Below are positions 1 to 11,628 of a stretch of DNA of 64,000 bases, in pieces. How positions within the stretch are numbered: the stretch's first letter is position 1; every line of letters starts with the position of its first letter. The position numbers were made by a program, and so were the translations under genes. This stretch comes from Sceloporus undulatus. Taxonomy: Eukaryota; Chordata; Lepidosauria; Squamata; Phrynosomatidae. The DNA lies in NCBI RefSeq assembly GCF_019175285.1, contig NC_056529.1, forward strand, positions 18,906,278 through 18,970,277. The letters are read 5' to 3'. The notes below the pieces were generated by a model. That model searched no databases. It worked only from the letters and a program-made list of their open reading frames with translations, and was not told the DNA's origin.

Positions 1-310
1 TGTCATGATTAAAACATGCATCGTCAGCATCTGGAAACAAAAGTAGTGACCATGCTGCAGTTTATGTCTCCTTGTGCAGAGAAGGTGGAAACCGAGTGGA
101 GGGTTGGATTTTAGCAAGATGGTGTTGCAACGAAGAATCCAAGCTGGCTCAGATAGGTTTGTGTGCAACTTAATGGGAAAATCTGGAGGAAAGAAGCACT
201 GACTATATGCACAAGGATGGAGGGCATCGCACAGAGACAAAAAGAGATGCTGTGGTTGCTGACCATAGAGTCACACCGCTGCAAAATCTTGCACTAGCCA
301 ACCATTCTCT

Positions 311-555
311 TAATACAATCCCTCCATGTGTAAATGCGTGATTATTGATTCTCACAGCAGGAACTGAAGGTTTGATTATTATTATTATTAGTAGTAGTAT
401 TAGTATTCTAATAATGATCAAAAGAGAACATCCTACAAGGTGACAATCTGACAATTGATGAAAAGAGACCTGTCTTAATTGTGCATTGTTCACAATTCCT
501 CCATGTGCAAATGTGGGATTATTGATTCTCACAGCAGGAACTGAAGGTTTGATCA
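311..555. repeat. Duplicated block of about 65 bases, with an ATT-rich spacer
   Basis: The blocks at about 311-375 and 489-555 are direct near-copies (CCTCCATGTG.AAATG, GATTATTGATTCTCACAGCA, GGAACTGAAGGTTTGAT). Between them is an ATT/AGT-rich microsatellite at 377-410. No coding sense. Confidence 0.7.
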
Positions 556-1379
556 TATTGATTCCCCTCCCTTGATTTGTTATCCTCTAAGACCAGGCAA
601 AGAGATACTCAGAGATAGACGTTTTTCTCTCCTGCAATATAGATGATAACACAAGGAGTAGGTATTCGGATCTTGGAGAAGCCTAACAATCCAGATAAGC
701 ACAGCGCCCAAACTCGGATTTTGCAAGATGCGGTTTCATTTATTCTTTCCATTGGGGATTTTGAACACAAAATGGGGAAATCACTTTAAGCACGCATGGA
801 AAACTGGGGTTGGCTCCATCTGGATGACTCCTTGTGATATTATTAGAGCTCCGTGCTGCATTTTTAGTTTTGGTTATGTTTTATTGTCGTCCTTGAATAG
901 ACATTAAAAAGTATATTTTCCTATGTCCTCATTAAAGCATCCGCTTAGGTCTCCCCCATCAAACCAATTCTCTCTTTTCCTCTGTTTCACAAGATAGGAG
1001 ATTTACAACCCAAGGAAACCTCCCATTTGGAACATTCCTGATTTATGGCCATCCTTTGCCATCCAATTTATATTCAGATTCCTGCTAGCTCAGCTCATTA
1101 TTTATTGAGAACGTTGCTCCTGTTTTGCTATTTATTGGATGGTTTAGTGGGACGAGCTTTTTCCGCTTCACTGGACATAACATGCAGGAAGGCCTTTAAA
1201 GGTCCAGCTGCAAGTCTGTGACTTGCCATTTGCTGTCAATATTTTATGACCCTCAACTGAGCAAAAAGAGGACCCAGGAATGGCTGCTAAGCATAAAGGA
1301 AGAGCCCTGCTGGATAGGACCAAAGATCTGTCAATGCCAGCATTCAGCCAGCCCTCGTCCGCCTCATTGGTCCCTTTCA
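556..1379. other. Intergenic DNA, no feature recognised
   Basis: AT-rich single-copy-looking DNA past the 3' end of COTL1. No exon of a known gene, RNA gene or clear repeat was seen. Confidence 0.4.
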
Positions 1380-1382
1380 CAC

Positions 1383-1600
1383 TACAGTCATTTGTAGGTC
1401 CTCCAGCACAATTCTATGGTCAACCTCCAGCAGATCTTAATCAAAGAGTTGCGCTGGAAGACCTAGAAATTTCTAGAGGGAACCCTTCTCTAAGCATTTG
1501 TAGGTCCTCCAGCACAATTCTATGGCCAGCCTTCAGTGGAGGTTGATCATAGCATTGTGCTGAAAGACCTAGAGATTCCTAGAGAGGTTTTCTTTCAGAT
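1383..1600. repeat. Duplicated CTAGAGATTCCTAGAG-type repeat
   Basis: The word GTAGGTCCTCCAGCACAATT occurs at about 1395 and 1499, and GAAAGACCTAGAGATTCCTA at about 1561. The same vocabulary fills the element at 59,677-60,134, so this is a fragment of that family. Confidence 0.6.
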
Positions 1601-1689
1601 TAAATTCAAAGCGAGAGGTTATTTATTAGTGTTTTTTCCACTTTCATGGGGGTCCTGCATCCCCAACCCCAATGAATGTGAAAGACCCG

Positions 1690-1905
1690 CTGTACACAGC
1701 TACGTCTCTTTGATTCCACTTTAACTTCCATGCATGCTGCCTATGGAATCTAGGGATTTGTAGTTTGCTGGAGTGTTAGATCTTTCTGGCTGAGATTTTT
1801 AGGTATTTTTTCTAAACTAAAAATCCCAAGACTCTATAAGACGGAGCCATGGTTGTCGGTGTGGTTAGCAAAGGGCCATAACTGTATAGTGCAAAAGAGA
1901 CTATT
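1690..1905. mobile_element. Diverged palindromic MITE-like copy
   Basis: It contains the halves GATTCCACTTTAACTTCCATG, GGGATTTGTAGTTTG and their inverse AAAATCCCAAGACTC...GGAGCCATGG, as in the CTGCAG-type palindromic MITEs listed elsewhere in this window. Confidence 0.5.
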
Positions 1906-3480
1906 GGGTGGCCTTGAGTACTTGGAGTGTGAAAGAGGAACAAAGAGGGGAAAGTTGCCATGCCTTCGAACTCAGTGCCACCAGCCTGTTTCCTGCCCTG
2001 CCTCCATGCTGTCTGACCAGTTGCCGGTCTGTCGATTTCCACAACAGCGTCTTGACCAGTTCCCTCTCCTTCCTTCTCCTGCCATGACCTTCCACATCAT
2101 GGTCTTTGCTTGGCCTCCATCCCAGCATCCATGGGGCCACAAGGTCATTTGAAAATCCTCTCCTCCCTTTGGCACCCATGGCAGTGATCCGTCCGCTACA
2201 GAAGACAATGGGCCTCCACTGTGCCACAAAAGTAACTTGTGAAATGTCAGGGGAGAGCAGGATGTCTCAATTTTGCTGAGTTGAGAGAGACGAGGGACAA
2301 AAATACTCCACCCCACACAGCTGGTTCCTCTCCACTTGCGGAAAGGTTACGCTACAGGAAGCGCCAACCGATAGTGTCAGCATTTCTGCACAACCAGCCC
2401 TGAGAAGTCACATTGCAACTAGCCCCGACTTAGAAGGCCTGGAATTACTAATGCAAACCACAATAGTTTAGATGGATATAATGCAGCGTTGCTCAGTGCC
2501 GCAGCCTGTGGCTGTTCTTATTGCTATGTGGCCTTCAAGTCAACTCCAACTTGGAGCTGTCTTCTTACATGACCAAAGTTAATCAATGGGCTTCCATGGT
2601 TAAAGGGGATTTGAACCTTGCTCTTCCAGAGTACCAGGGACTAGGAAATAATGAGTTACAAGACATCTTCTGTTTCAAGAATGGACAAAGTGCAGCTGTC
2701 TAGATGCTGATGTATTGGAATCCTCCTCAGTACCTAACCAGAAGAGTCAATTGAGATAATAATTGTAAGGTGCCATTCAGCAGCATCTGGTTGCCTAGTC
2801 TACATTTGGTTGAAAGATTTATTTGAAAAATATGCCCTAAGAAGGGCAGTGGCATCACCTGGTTGGTGTCACCCAGTTAATAACTCATGGTGTCACCCCA
2901 TTGATCAGACATCCTCCTTTCCCAGGACATGTCCTACATTTCAACTTTCAGTCCAGGAAGAATTCCAAAATGTGCTCCATTTTGAGCATGGCCAAGAAGC
3001 CCATTGAGTAGCACCACATTTCCTGTTCCTCTTCAAGAAATGTATCTACCTGGCAGCCTGTCCTTGCTGTAAATAAGGAGCTAGGATGAAGCCTTCCAAA
3101 CAAAGTTCCTTTTTCCTAGGAGCAGAAGCAGACCAAATGTGATCCCAGAGCTCAGGGTGCTTTTATCCTTTTGCAGGGCAAAGGGACAGCAAACATGTTA
3201 GGTAGTGGGCTGCAAATGTTGAAAAAAGCCCCCCCCCTTCATTTCAGCATAATGGGAAAACGAAAGGAATAATTTAAATGTAGACTCAGTCAAGGGTTCC
3301 TTGATAGCAAAGTAAAATTTTAAGCCTTCTTCTTGCTCAGAGTTCTGGAAGTATATTGCAAGGCAACAAGGCATTTTAATGAAAAATTCATCCAAAAATA
3401 CAGTCAAGTACATAATAAAATAAGATGAATACTACTAATAATAATGAACTAGAGAAGATCCTAAGGAGTAAAGCTATATG
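1906..3480. other. Intergenic DNA, no feature recognised
   Basis: Several short open frames on both strands, none with recognisable protein content. There is a C8 run near 3,230. Otherwise nothing seen. Confidence 0.4.
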
Positions 3481-3489
3481 TAAGTTAGA

Positions 3490-3790
3490 ATTGTTCAAAC
3501 GTATTCCTTATTACCACGTACAGATGTGAGACCTGAAGAAAGCAGATAAAAAGAAAATCAATTCTTTTGAGAGTTGGTGCTGGTAGAAGAGTGCTGAGGA
3601 TCCCATGGATGGCCAAAAAGACCAACAAATGGGTCTTTGAACAGATCAAGCCTGAAATCTCTCCGAAAGCCAAGGCGACTCAACTTTGGGCACAGCATGA
3701 GAAGGCATGAATCATTGGGAAAGACAATAATGCTAGGGAATATGGAGGAAAATAGAGGAAGACTTGCATGGCTGGTGGCTCCCATGGCAA
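3490..3790 (+). mobile_element. BovB/RTE LINE fragment
   Basis: Translation pieces read GSHGWPKRPTNGSLN and LNFGHSMRRHESLGKTIMLG, the C-terminal part of the BovB/RTE reverse-transcriptase ORF (family words: ...PWTAK..TN, FGH.MRR..SLEKT.MLGK). Old, short and interrupted. Confidence 0.8.
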
Positions 3791-3832
3791 TGGAATGGTA
3801 CATCTACTCCAGGTCCTAATACAAGGTGTTCT

Positions 3833-3874
3833 CCAAGGTGCTGGCCTTATTCCAAAGTAGGGCCAGCACCTTGG
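3833..3874. repeat. Perfect 14-bp hairpin
   Basis: CCAAGGTGCTGGCC at 3833-3846 and its exact inverse at 3861-3874 enclose a 14-base loop. No further evidence of function. Confidence 0.6.
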
Positions 3875-4677
3875 ATAGCTCCTGAAAACCTAGTCAAGAA
3901 ATCAGGACTGGATTCTCTGTCATAGGAGCTGGTGGTCCTACCTAGGATTCACATCATCTACTGGCCTCCACCACAGAACCCAACCCATTGTCCAGCCCAC
4001 ATTTGGGAAGCATTCCTTTTTTCCCTCTCTCCCTCTGGACCAATTTTGGTTATTCCATCACTTTATGCAGAAATAGGTCTCCTCTCGCACGAGGAGTTGC
4101 CATGACAATGGTGGTGAAAGAGACTTATAACCAATTAGTCATGGGGAGGTGGGTGAGAAGAACGGTAAACACCTCTGAGATTAATTGGGAAAATGTTTCA
4201 TTCTTCTAGCATTCTTTTTTGTTCTTAATGTGTTCTCCCCCACAAAGGCTACACACCTGGTTCATTAAAATCAGTAGCAGGGCCAGGCAGGTAGGTATTT
4301 GCAAAGCTTGGGGGAATTGTTTTTGTGGACTTCAGTTCCTACAGAACACCCTAGCCAACGTGGCCACTGAGTATGCTGGGAACTGTAGTCCAAATGGTCT
4401 CGCCCCCACATTCTGGATCGGAAGAGACAGAGAGAAATCGATCTATCAACCTTAGGGCATCCCAATGAAACGCACACAAACTGACCAGGTCACCAAAATA
4501 CAAAATATACAAAGAGGGCAAAACAATAGTGGAAATAGTCTATTTGCCCTAAATCTTTGGGATATCAGGAGAAAGGAGGGTGAATATGACCTCAGAGAAA
4601 GAAACATACCCTCTCCTGAGAACGCCAGTTGAGCCAACTTTGATTCTACCTGTAGGAAGCATAATTGACTCATCTCA

Positions 4678-5557
4678 AAGAATCATAGAGTTGGAAGAGA
4701 CCACAAGGGCCATCCAGTCCAACCCCATTCTGCCATGCAGGAAATCTCAATCAAAGCATCCCCAACAGATGGCCATCCAGCCTCTGTTTAAAGACCTCTA
4801 AGGAAGGAGTCTCCACCACACTCCGAGGAAGGAGTGTGTTCCACTGTCGAACAGCCCTTACTCTCAGGAAGTTCCTCCTAATGTTTAGGTGGAATCTCTT
4901 TTCCTGGAACTGGTATCCATTGCTCCGGGTCCTAGTCTCTGGAGCAGCAGAAAACAAGCTTGCTCCCTCCTCAACATGACATCCCTTCAAATATTTAAAC
5001 AGGGCTTTCATATCACCTCTTAACCTTCTCTTCTCCAGGCTAAACATACCCAGCGCCCTAAATCATTCCTCTTAGGGCATGGTTTCCAGACCCTTCACCA
5101 TTTTAGTCACCCTCCTTTGGACACACTCCAGTTTCTCAAAATCCTTTTTTAATTTTGGTGCCCAGAACTGGACACAATATTCCAGGTGGGGCCTGACCAG
5201 AGCAGAATACAGTGGCACTATTACTTCCCTTCATCTAGAGGCTATACTTCTATTGATGCAGCCTAAAATAATATTGGCATTTTTAGCTGCCGCATCACAC
5301 TGTTGACTCATATTCAACTTGAGGTCTACTAGGATTCCTAGATCCCTTTCACATGGAGTCTCTTTAAGCCAGGTTTCCCTCATCCTATAGCTATGAATTT
5401 CATTTTTCCACCCTATGTGGAGTACCTTACATTTCTCCGTGTTGAAATTCATTTTGTTAGTTTTGGCCCAGTTTTCCAATCCGTTAAGGTCTTCTTGAAT
5501 TTTGATGCTGTCCCCTGGAGTATTAGCTACTCCTCCTGATTTGGTGTCGTCTGCAAT
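4678..5557 (-). mobile_element. CR1 LINE, 3' portion
   Basis: Minus-strand frames at 5479-5231 (NFNTEKCKVLHIGWKN, CERDLGILVDLKLNMSQQC) and 5047-4751 ([40 protein letters not shown]) are the end of CR1 ORF2. The element's 3' end is the CTCTATGATTCTTT side at 4,678. Truncated at its 5' end. Confidence 0.93.
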
Positions 5558-6472
5558 CTATTCCATTGCTCATGAATTCTTGCCTACTGGAGGTATAAGC
5601 TAACCTGTGCAAGATCAGAGCTGATACATGAAACCAAACATCCTCCCCATGGAGGAAGCCCCATGAAAAGAGCAGCCCTGAAGGGTACTTGCTCACCCCT
5701 TCTGCACCAAAGAAGGAGGAGTGCCCAACCAGGTGCAAAGCGACCAAATGCTCAAAATAAAGGGCATTTTGAAATTCATCCTGGACAGTATGTCAAAATG
5801 AAAGACTTGACCTGGAAAGGGAGGACATCTGGTCAATCTGACCGGTCATTCCCCCTCTGGGGTCACCCAGTGCAGTCCACATTCCCTGCACCACCACCAT
5901 CCTAGTGACACCACTGATTTTTTTTTGGGGGGGGGGGGAGGATTTAAAATTAGAATTTTGAATGGAAAAACTAGGTGCAACCCATGGGTTGCACTTTCCA
6001 AAATCAAGCTTTGCAAGTATATCTCCACAACCTCCAAAATGTGGTAAGTTTGGAGGTGAGATTGGGACAGAGCTTAAGAGCGCATGGCCATGTGGCTCAC
6101 TGAGGTCAGAGAGCACACCCGTAATAGCACCCAATGAAAAGAGTTGGTCAGATTTAGGTCAGTTGAATATAATTACCCAAGTTGGAGCATGGCCAAGACA
6201 CCTGAGCATTTGCTGTTGCTCCTTCCAACCAAATTGCCTCAGGGACTCGACTCAGTAGAATGGAAGAGCTGAACTCTGTCTGGGGAGAGATATTTAACAG
6301 CTATACAGAGGCCTGAAATCCCTAAAGTAGCTTGCTCCCTTCTATTAACTGGTTAGTGATTACGGAAAGCATCTCCCTCAATTAAATTCAAGTTGAGGAT
6401 GATTGCTACGGAGAAGAAACCCAAACAGTCTTTTTTGCTTCTCTTGCCCAGTTTTCAAAAAATGGGATTACA
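5558..6472. other. Intergenic DNA, no feature recognised
   Basis: A T8-G11 run lies at about 5,920-5,938. No exon or clear repeat was identified. Confidence 0.4.
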
Positions 6473-6910
6473 GGTTGAGTCTCCCATATCCAGAAATCCA
6501 AAATCCTCTAAAGACCAAATTTATCAACATGGGTGGCTGAGATAAGGACATTTTTGCTTTCTGATGGTTCAATGTACACAACCTTTGTTTCATGTTTCTT
6601 GTTGTTGTTGTTGGCAGCCTTCAAGTCATTTCCAATTTATGGCAACCCTAAGCTGAACCTGTTGTGGGGTTTTCTTGGCAAGTTTATTCATGGAAAGTTT
6701 GCCATTGCAATCCTCTGAGACTGAGCGAATGTGACTTAGGGAAACCCAGTGGGTTTACATGGCCAAGCTGAGATCCGAACCCTGATCATAGTCCAGTGCT
6801 CAAACCACTACACCATGCTGCTTAAATTATTTTAAATTTTGCATAACATTACCTTCTGGCTTTGTCTATAAGGTGTATACAAAACAGAAATGGGTGTTGT
6901 TTAGACTTGG
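6473..6910 (-). mobile_element. Pogo/Tigger-type (MER44-like) DNA element interrupted by a SINE
   Basis: It starts CAGGTTGAGTCTCCCATATC, the known terminus of MER44/Tigger7-type elements. Inner words (TTCTGATGGTTCAATGTACAC, TTTGTTTCATG, GTCTATAAGGTGTATAC) recur in the copies near 14,940 and 35,755. A tRNA-headed SINE splits it at 6,599-6,821. Confidence 0.7.
6599..6821 (-). mobile_element. tRNA-headed SINE, nearly full length
   Basis: The minus strand reads head (GTGGTTTGAGC), a degenerate B box (GGTTCGGATC), the body with CTCAGAGGAT-like and TTGCCAAGAAAACCCC words, then the tail TTGCCATAAATTGGAAATGA and a (CAA)n end. It is inserted in the DNA element at 6,473-6,910. Confidence 0.88.
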
Positions 6911-6948
6911 GACTCATCGCCAAGATATCTCATTGTGTGCAAGGTCTC

Positions 6949-7094
6949 GCAGTGATTCCCAAACTCTGGTCCTCCAAATGTTTTGGACTTCTGCTCCCAG
7001 AATTCCTAGCTGTTGATTACGCTGGCTGGGGCTTATGGGAGTTGAAGTCCAAAACCCCCGAGGAACCAAAGTTTGGGAACCACTTTGCTAGAGC
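6949..7094. mobile_element. Palindromic MITE, GGTTCCCAAACTTTGGTCCTCC type
   Basis: The left half CAGTGATTCCCAAACTCTGG...TTTTGGACTTC is mirrored by GAAGTCCAAAAC...CCAAAGTTTGGGAACCACT. Near-copies are at 9,372-9,510 and 9,835-9,973. Confidence 0.85.
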
Positions 7095-7737
7095 ATCTCC
7101 AGCAGGTCGCTGCCTTGTCTTTTTGTGAAGATGTCCTGAGAAGGGGACCTTGCCACTTTTGTGGGCAATTGGTTTACAGTGCAATGAAGCTTTCTAGCAA
7201 AGAACTCCAGTACCCCACCAAACTATAAATCCCAAGCTCCCATAGGATGGAACAGATAGATTGGTGTCACACTGCTCTAACAGTGTGGTGTAGTAAATAG
7301 CCCCCTGGTTTGCAAGAACACGATGGGCTGTCTTATGGTGTACAGCTTCTTTGCTTTTAATGTCACAGGGAAACGAGGACAGCAACCATTATAGCACGAG
7401 GGATTTGTAGCTCTGTCAGGAACTGTGCCGCTCCAGAAGAAGGTCAAGTGAAAGGTTCTTTTTTCAATCACACTGTAATTGCACTTGAATTAATTCTGCA
7501 GTGGCTGAGCTCTTGGCGGAGGGGCAAGTCTTTCCCACAGCGTGAAAGATGTAAGCAACAGAGGCCAGAAAAGCGGAGGCCATTAGAGGAGGACAACTTG
7601 GGGACTGGTGTTTCCATGAACCCCCACTTCTTGCTGTGGTAGATGGGAGCTGCAATCCATCTACATCTGGTGGGCTGCATGTACCCCAGCTTACCATAGT
7701 TGCTCCCTTTAAGTAAGCTGAAACATAAGGGAGGTTT

Positions 7738-7839
7738 ACTGTGTATACTCACGTATACGTCTAGAAATTTAAGTCAAACAATTGACCCAGAAAAACTGAG
7801 TCAGCTTATCCACAGGTGAATGTAAGTACAGTATTTTAA

Positions 7840-7878
<39 letters not shown>

Positions 7879-8157
7879 TGAAAGGCAAGAGTTTAATCTG
7901 CCCTGGAAGCATTGACTCCCTTCTACTCTCTCATCCATCTAGCCTTTAGTATGAGCACAAATAGTTATGGCTGCTGGAATTTTGTAACTTCTTTAGCATA
8001 GTTTTCCTTTGCTTCCTCCTTTAGATCCTTTGTTGCATACCCCTAAGTTTTACCCTCAACATATCCACAGGTCATATCAAAATCCATAATTTGGACCCCA
8101 AAACCTGCCCCCGACTTGTATATGAGGTCAACTTATAGTCGATAGTATATACGGTAA
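7738..8157. mobile_element. MITE with ACTGTATATACTCATGTATA-type termini
   Basis: Copy 1 of 4. It starts ACTGTGTATACTCACGTATA and ends GTCGATAGTATATACGGTAA (an inverted terminal repeat). Length is about 420 with an internal (AT)17 at 7843-7876. The interior is shared with 14,263, 23,751 and 38,325. Confidence 0.88.
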
Positions 8158-8680
8158 GTAAAAAAAGACTGGCTCAGTTGGTCACATCAGTTTCCTTTTT
8201 CTGGGCTTCTTTGCAATCTCTAGGCATTGTTAGGAGATGATTTGAGCGAGACATGTTTTGCTGCATCTTTGCAACTTGCCTGGCACATGGCGCATGCTAA
8301 AATCTAAGCTAATAGGAGAACATTTAGTAAGAAAACACACACACACATGCCCACTGGAGCATTAAGCATCCTTGCCGCTTTGAGCTGGAAAGATTAGGAG
8401 CATCTCCATGGGGTTCCAGACGCTGCGGTCGGCTCTGTAATCCGACTTAGATGTGCTCCAAGTCTCTGGGGTGTCGAAGAACATATGTTGGTCAAAGAGA
8501 CTGCCATTCCCTCGATTGGTAGAAGTTACTTTTAGCTAAAAAGCAAAGACCTATTGGGACATTAGATGGAGAAAGGGGGTCCTCCTCAGTCTAGGGTGGC
8601 CACATCCATCATGAAACAAGAGAGCCAGGGCAGCCATAAAATGTGGCCAAACACACTTCAAGGTACAGATGCAGAAATGG
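8158..8680. other. Intergenic DNA, no feature recognised
   Basis: Only a short CA-type run near 8,335 and no gene signal. Confidence 0.4.
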
Positions 8681-8810
8681 ACCCTTGGTATCTGCTGGAG
8701 TTTGGTTCCCAGATTCCCTGTGTGTACCAAAATCTGTGGTTGCTCAAGTGCCATTAAGTACAATGGCGTACCGAAATGGTGCTCCTTATATAAAATAGTA
8801 TTCATCTCCC
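8681..8810. mobile_element. Tigger/pogo-type MITE fragment (GGTATCYGCTGGRGTTTGGTTCC)
   Basis: ACCCTTGGTATCTGCTGGAG, CCAAAATCTGTGGTTGCTCAAG and TGCCATTAAGTACAATGG match the family also seen at 22,394 and 43,418. Confidence 0.7.
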
Positions 8811-9371
8811 TACTGAGATGAATATCACAAACATTTACATTCCTAGCTGGGAGACATTTTCTTGGGGTGGCTTAAACCATCCGAAACTGAAATAAGACAG
8901 ACACATAAGATCTGATGCTGTGAATTGCACTTGAAAGAGTACAGCTTTTCCTACAGCTTCCACTCATTCGTATCCAAGTGCAAATAGAAAGGAGACTAAC
9001 AACAGCAACAAACCACAAGGGTCTAACCAACGCTATTGTGTATTTGTCTGAGAACCTCAGCAGCAATCGTCTCATGTGCGACAATATCCAAAACACAAAC
9101 GCAGAGATAGATATATTTTTTGAAAAAGCCAACAAATGTACAAAACAGTACAATCAAAGGACGGGATCCCTTGCTTCCTCGCTCCCTGGTTTACTGCTGT
9201 TGTAGCAACTTTTAAAAATAGAAAGAAAAGCACTTTTCAAAACGAGGGAGTGAGAAGAGGAGGGAGGCAGAAAATAAACCGTACGGCACAGGATCCAAAC
9301 AATTCTGTTAAGGCATATCCTATCCATATTCCTTTAAAAAAGCTGAAAATGAAGATTACGGATGGCATCCT

Positions 9372-9510
9372 GCAGTCTGTGGTTCCCAACCTCAGCTCCT
9401 CTCCAGATGATTTGGACTTCAGCTTCCATCGTTCCTGTTGGCCAAGTTGGCTGAGACTTCTAGGAGCTGAAGTCCAAAACAAATGAAGGACCAAAGCTTG
9501 GGAACTACTA
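9372..9510. mobile_element. Palindromic MITE, GGTTCCCAAACTTTGGTCCTCC type
   Basis: The halves CTGTGGTTCCCAACCTCAGC and GGACCAAAGCTTGGGAACTA enclose GATTTGGACTTCAGC and its inverse GCTGAAGTCCAAAAC. Confidence 0.85.
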
Positions 9511-9834
9511 TGTAATGTTGCAAGCTAGACGTATGACCTGGTAACTGCTTTGCATTCACATTTGCAAATGGGGGCACCATTGCAGCAACTGCAAATGCCC
9601 CAGAAATCCACCTTTGAAGCCAGTCAGCTGTCTCAAGCGACAGAGTTTTGTGTTGCTGGCAAGTGGAGCATTGAAAGGTGGCATTGCCAGCCCCATGCCT
9701 GCAGTAAGCAATGATAAGAAAAGCACAAAAAGGGACTGTTACAACTCTATTCCACTGGCAGCTGCTCATGTCATCTTGTAGTCCCCTGCTTGCCAGCACT
9801 GTATAACTCTGGTGTTCAGGATGGCTGACTGGTT

Positions 9835-9973
9835 TGCAGTGGTCCCCAAACTCTGGTCTTCCAAGTGTTTGGGACTTCAGTGCCCAGCATCCCCGACCAT
9901 TGACTGAGTTGCCTGAGACTGCTGGGAACTGAAGTCCAAAACATCCCAAGGATTAAGGTTTGGGAACTGCTGT
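9835..9973. mobile_element. Palindromic MITE, GGTTCCCAAACTTTGGTCCTCC type
   Basis: GCAGTGGTCCCCAAACTCTG at the left and TTAAGGTTTGGGAACTGCTG at the right, with GTTTGGGACTTCAG mirrored by CTGAAGTCCAAAAC. Confidence 0.85.
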
Positions 9974-10246
9974 GCTAAGGGATCAGATCAGGAGACGGAG
10001 CATACAATATCATAGCTATGCTTCTGGTGCAGCATCTTGGCCTCTGTTTCTTCACCTCTTCAACATTAATACATCTCAGTATTTCAGTGTATAATCCCTT
10101 TAAAAAAACAACACTGGCACTGGCTTGAGTCAATCCTAATGCTGTCGGGAAAATATTGCCAAAACATTATGAAAAATCCATCAGTTTAACAATATAATCC
10201 TACACTCATTCCTATGTGCATATCCTTGCAGCCTAGTGTCTTAACC

Positions 10247-10500
10247 TGCGTCCACACTGCAGAAATAATCCAGGTCGACACCACTTTAACTGCCATGGGT
10301 CAATGCTATGGAATGATAGGATTAGTAGGTTTGAGAGACATTTAGCCTTCTCTGTCAGAAAGCTCTGGTGCCACTACGGATCTACAAATCTTACTCAGAG
10401 AGCTCTAGCACTTCACCAAACTAGAAATCCAAGGACTCCATAAGATGGAGCCATGGCAGTTAAAGTGATACCAAAGCACTATAATTGTGTATTGTGAAAG
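10247..10500. mobile_element. Palindromic MITE, CTGCAGAAATAATGCAGTTTGACACC type
   Basis: The left half CTGCAGAAATAATCCAGGTC, CACCACTTTAACTGCCATGG is mirrored by AGCCATGGCAGTTAAAGTGA. The outer right end is diverged. Confidence 0.85.
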
Positions 10501-10566
10501 AGAAGGCAGTGGGAGATGGTTCTAATATGCCTAGGATTGTATTGTAAGGTCTCCAAGTTATGTACC

Positions 10567-10572
10567 TTTATT
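10567..10572 (-). terminator. Candidate COTL1 polyadenylation signal
   Basis: AATAAA on the minus strand, about 950 bases past the COTL1 stop codon. That fits a 3' UTR of roughly 1 kb. A lone hexamer in AT-rich DNA is weak evidence, and no other feature confirms it. Confidence 0.3.
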
Positions 10573-10690
10573 TGGGAATACCAGTGAACTCTTATATGCA
10601 TTTTCATTTGGGCGTAAGTATCACTGATTTTAAAGAGATTTACTTTTGAGGAGGCATGCAGAGGATTGTGGAGCAAGTCTCCCTGAATCG

Positions 10691-10904
10691 AGGCTTCATC
10701 TGCACTGCAGAAATAATGCAGTTTGACACAACTTTGACTCAAGGCTATGGAATGCAGGGATTTGTAGTTTTTTGTGGAACCATAGCTCTCCGACAGAGAA
10801 GGCAAAATATCTCACAAAACTACACACTGCAGAATTGCGTAGCATGGAGCCATGGCAGTTAAAGTAGGGTCAATCTGCATTATTTTTGCAATGCGGACAC
10901 ATCC
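10691..10904. mobile_element. Palindromic MITE, CTGCAGAAATAATGCAGTTTGACACC type
   Basis: CTGCACTGCAGAAATAATGC...CCATGGCAGTTAAAGTAGGG...CTGCATTATTTTTGCAATGC. It lies in the expected COTL1 3' UTR, where transcription would give a long hairpin. Confidence 0.87.
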
Positions 10905-11517
10905 CCATTTGGATTTACTTTTGAATAAGTAGTAATGCGATTGAACCAATTTAACCAATTCTAATTCTAACCAATTCTGCATGCCTGGCTTCTCATGGAA
11001 GAGTTCTGCAGGTTAGCCAAATGGAGGAAGGTGGAGAAGGCGCACTTTCACTAAAATAGCAATACCGATAGTACCAATGTCATTCCTAAGCCAGAATGGC
11101 AGACTTTCCAAAGCAAGTACAATGTGCCAAATGTCAGATCGGGACTTGGACAGGAGATGGCCACTTCCTCTACCATCTACGTCTCATAGCCAACATGCTG
11201 CGGATCGGAGACAAGCACCCAGGTAGGATTTGTTAAATGAGAAAGCAATTTTTAAAAGAAGGAGAAGGAGAAGAAAAGAAGTCATAACAAGAGATCAGAG
11301 ACGAGAGAGAGAGATGCTTCGCTGGATGGAATGAGAAAGCTAGGTCCACTTTGGGAGCCGGCAACAGACTCCGAAGAAGACGCACAAAAGGAAGCAGCAA
11401 GGTCATCCTCTTGGTCATCCTCCCCCAGTTTTTTGAAGATAAATTGTGCTTTTTCCTCCCTCCTTCCCTTTTTTCCCGATCCAGGCAGGCGGCTTCAGGA
11501 GGCACCATGGGTTTTCT

Positions 11518-11628
11518 TTATTCTGCCTGTGCGTCATAGTTTGCACCCCCGGCTTTCTTCAGTTCCCCCTTGATGTAATCTTCGTCCAGTTCCTTGTGGT
11601 CGCTGATCACAAACTCTTTGGCAAAATT
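11518..11628 (-). CDS. COTL1: COTL1 coding exon 4 (C-terminus and stop)
   Basis: 111 nt: 36 codons plus TAA. It opens after the acceptor CCCGATGCAG with NFAKEFVISDHKELDEDYIK and ends GELKKAGGANYDAQAE. The lysine pair near the end is the region reported to contact 5-lipoxygenase in the human protein. No frame problem. The 3' untranslated region runs to lower coordinates and has taken up a palindromic MITE at 10,691-10,904. Confidence 0.97.
   Translation of the reverse strand, partial: NFAKEFVISDHKELDEDYIKGELKKAGGANYDAQAE

Noticed and set aside
9419-9949. 176-codon minus-strand frame
   Set aside because: Both ends lie in palindromic MITEs and nothing in it resembles a known protein.
1-10500. 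Exons of MEAK7, the expected left neighbour
   Set aside because: No matching protein words on either strand. It probably lies outside the window.
11094-11220. Plus-strand frame MADFPKQVQCAKCQ...IGDKHP ending at a CCAG-GTAGGA donor-like site
   Set aside because: It looked like an exon, but it lies opposite the COTL1 3' UTR, is not recognised, and has no partner exon.
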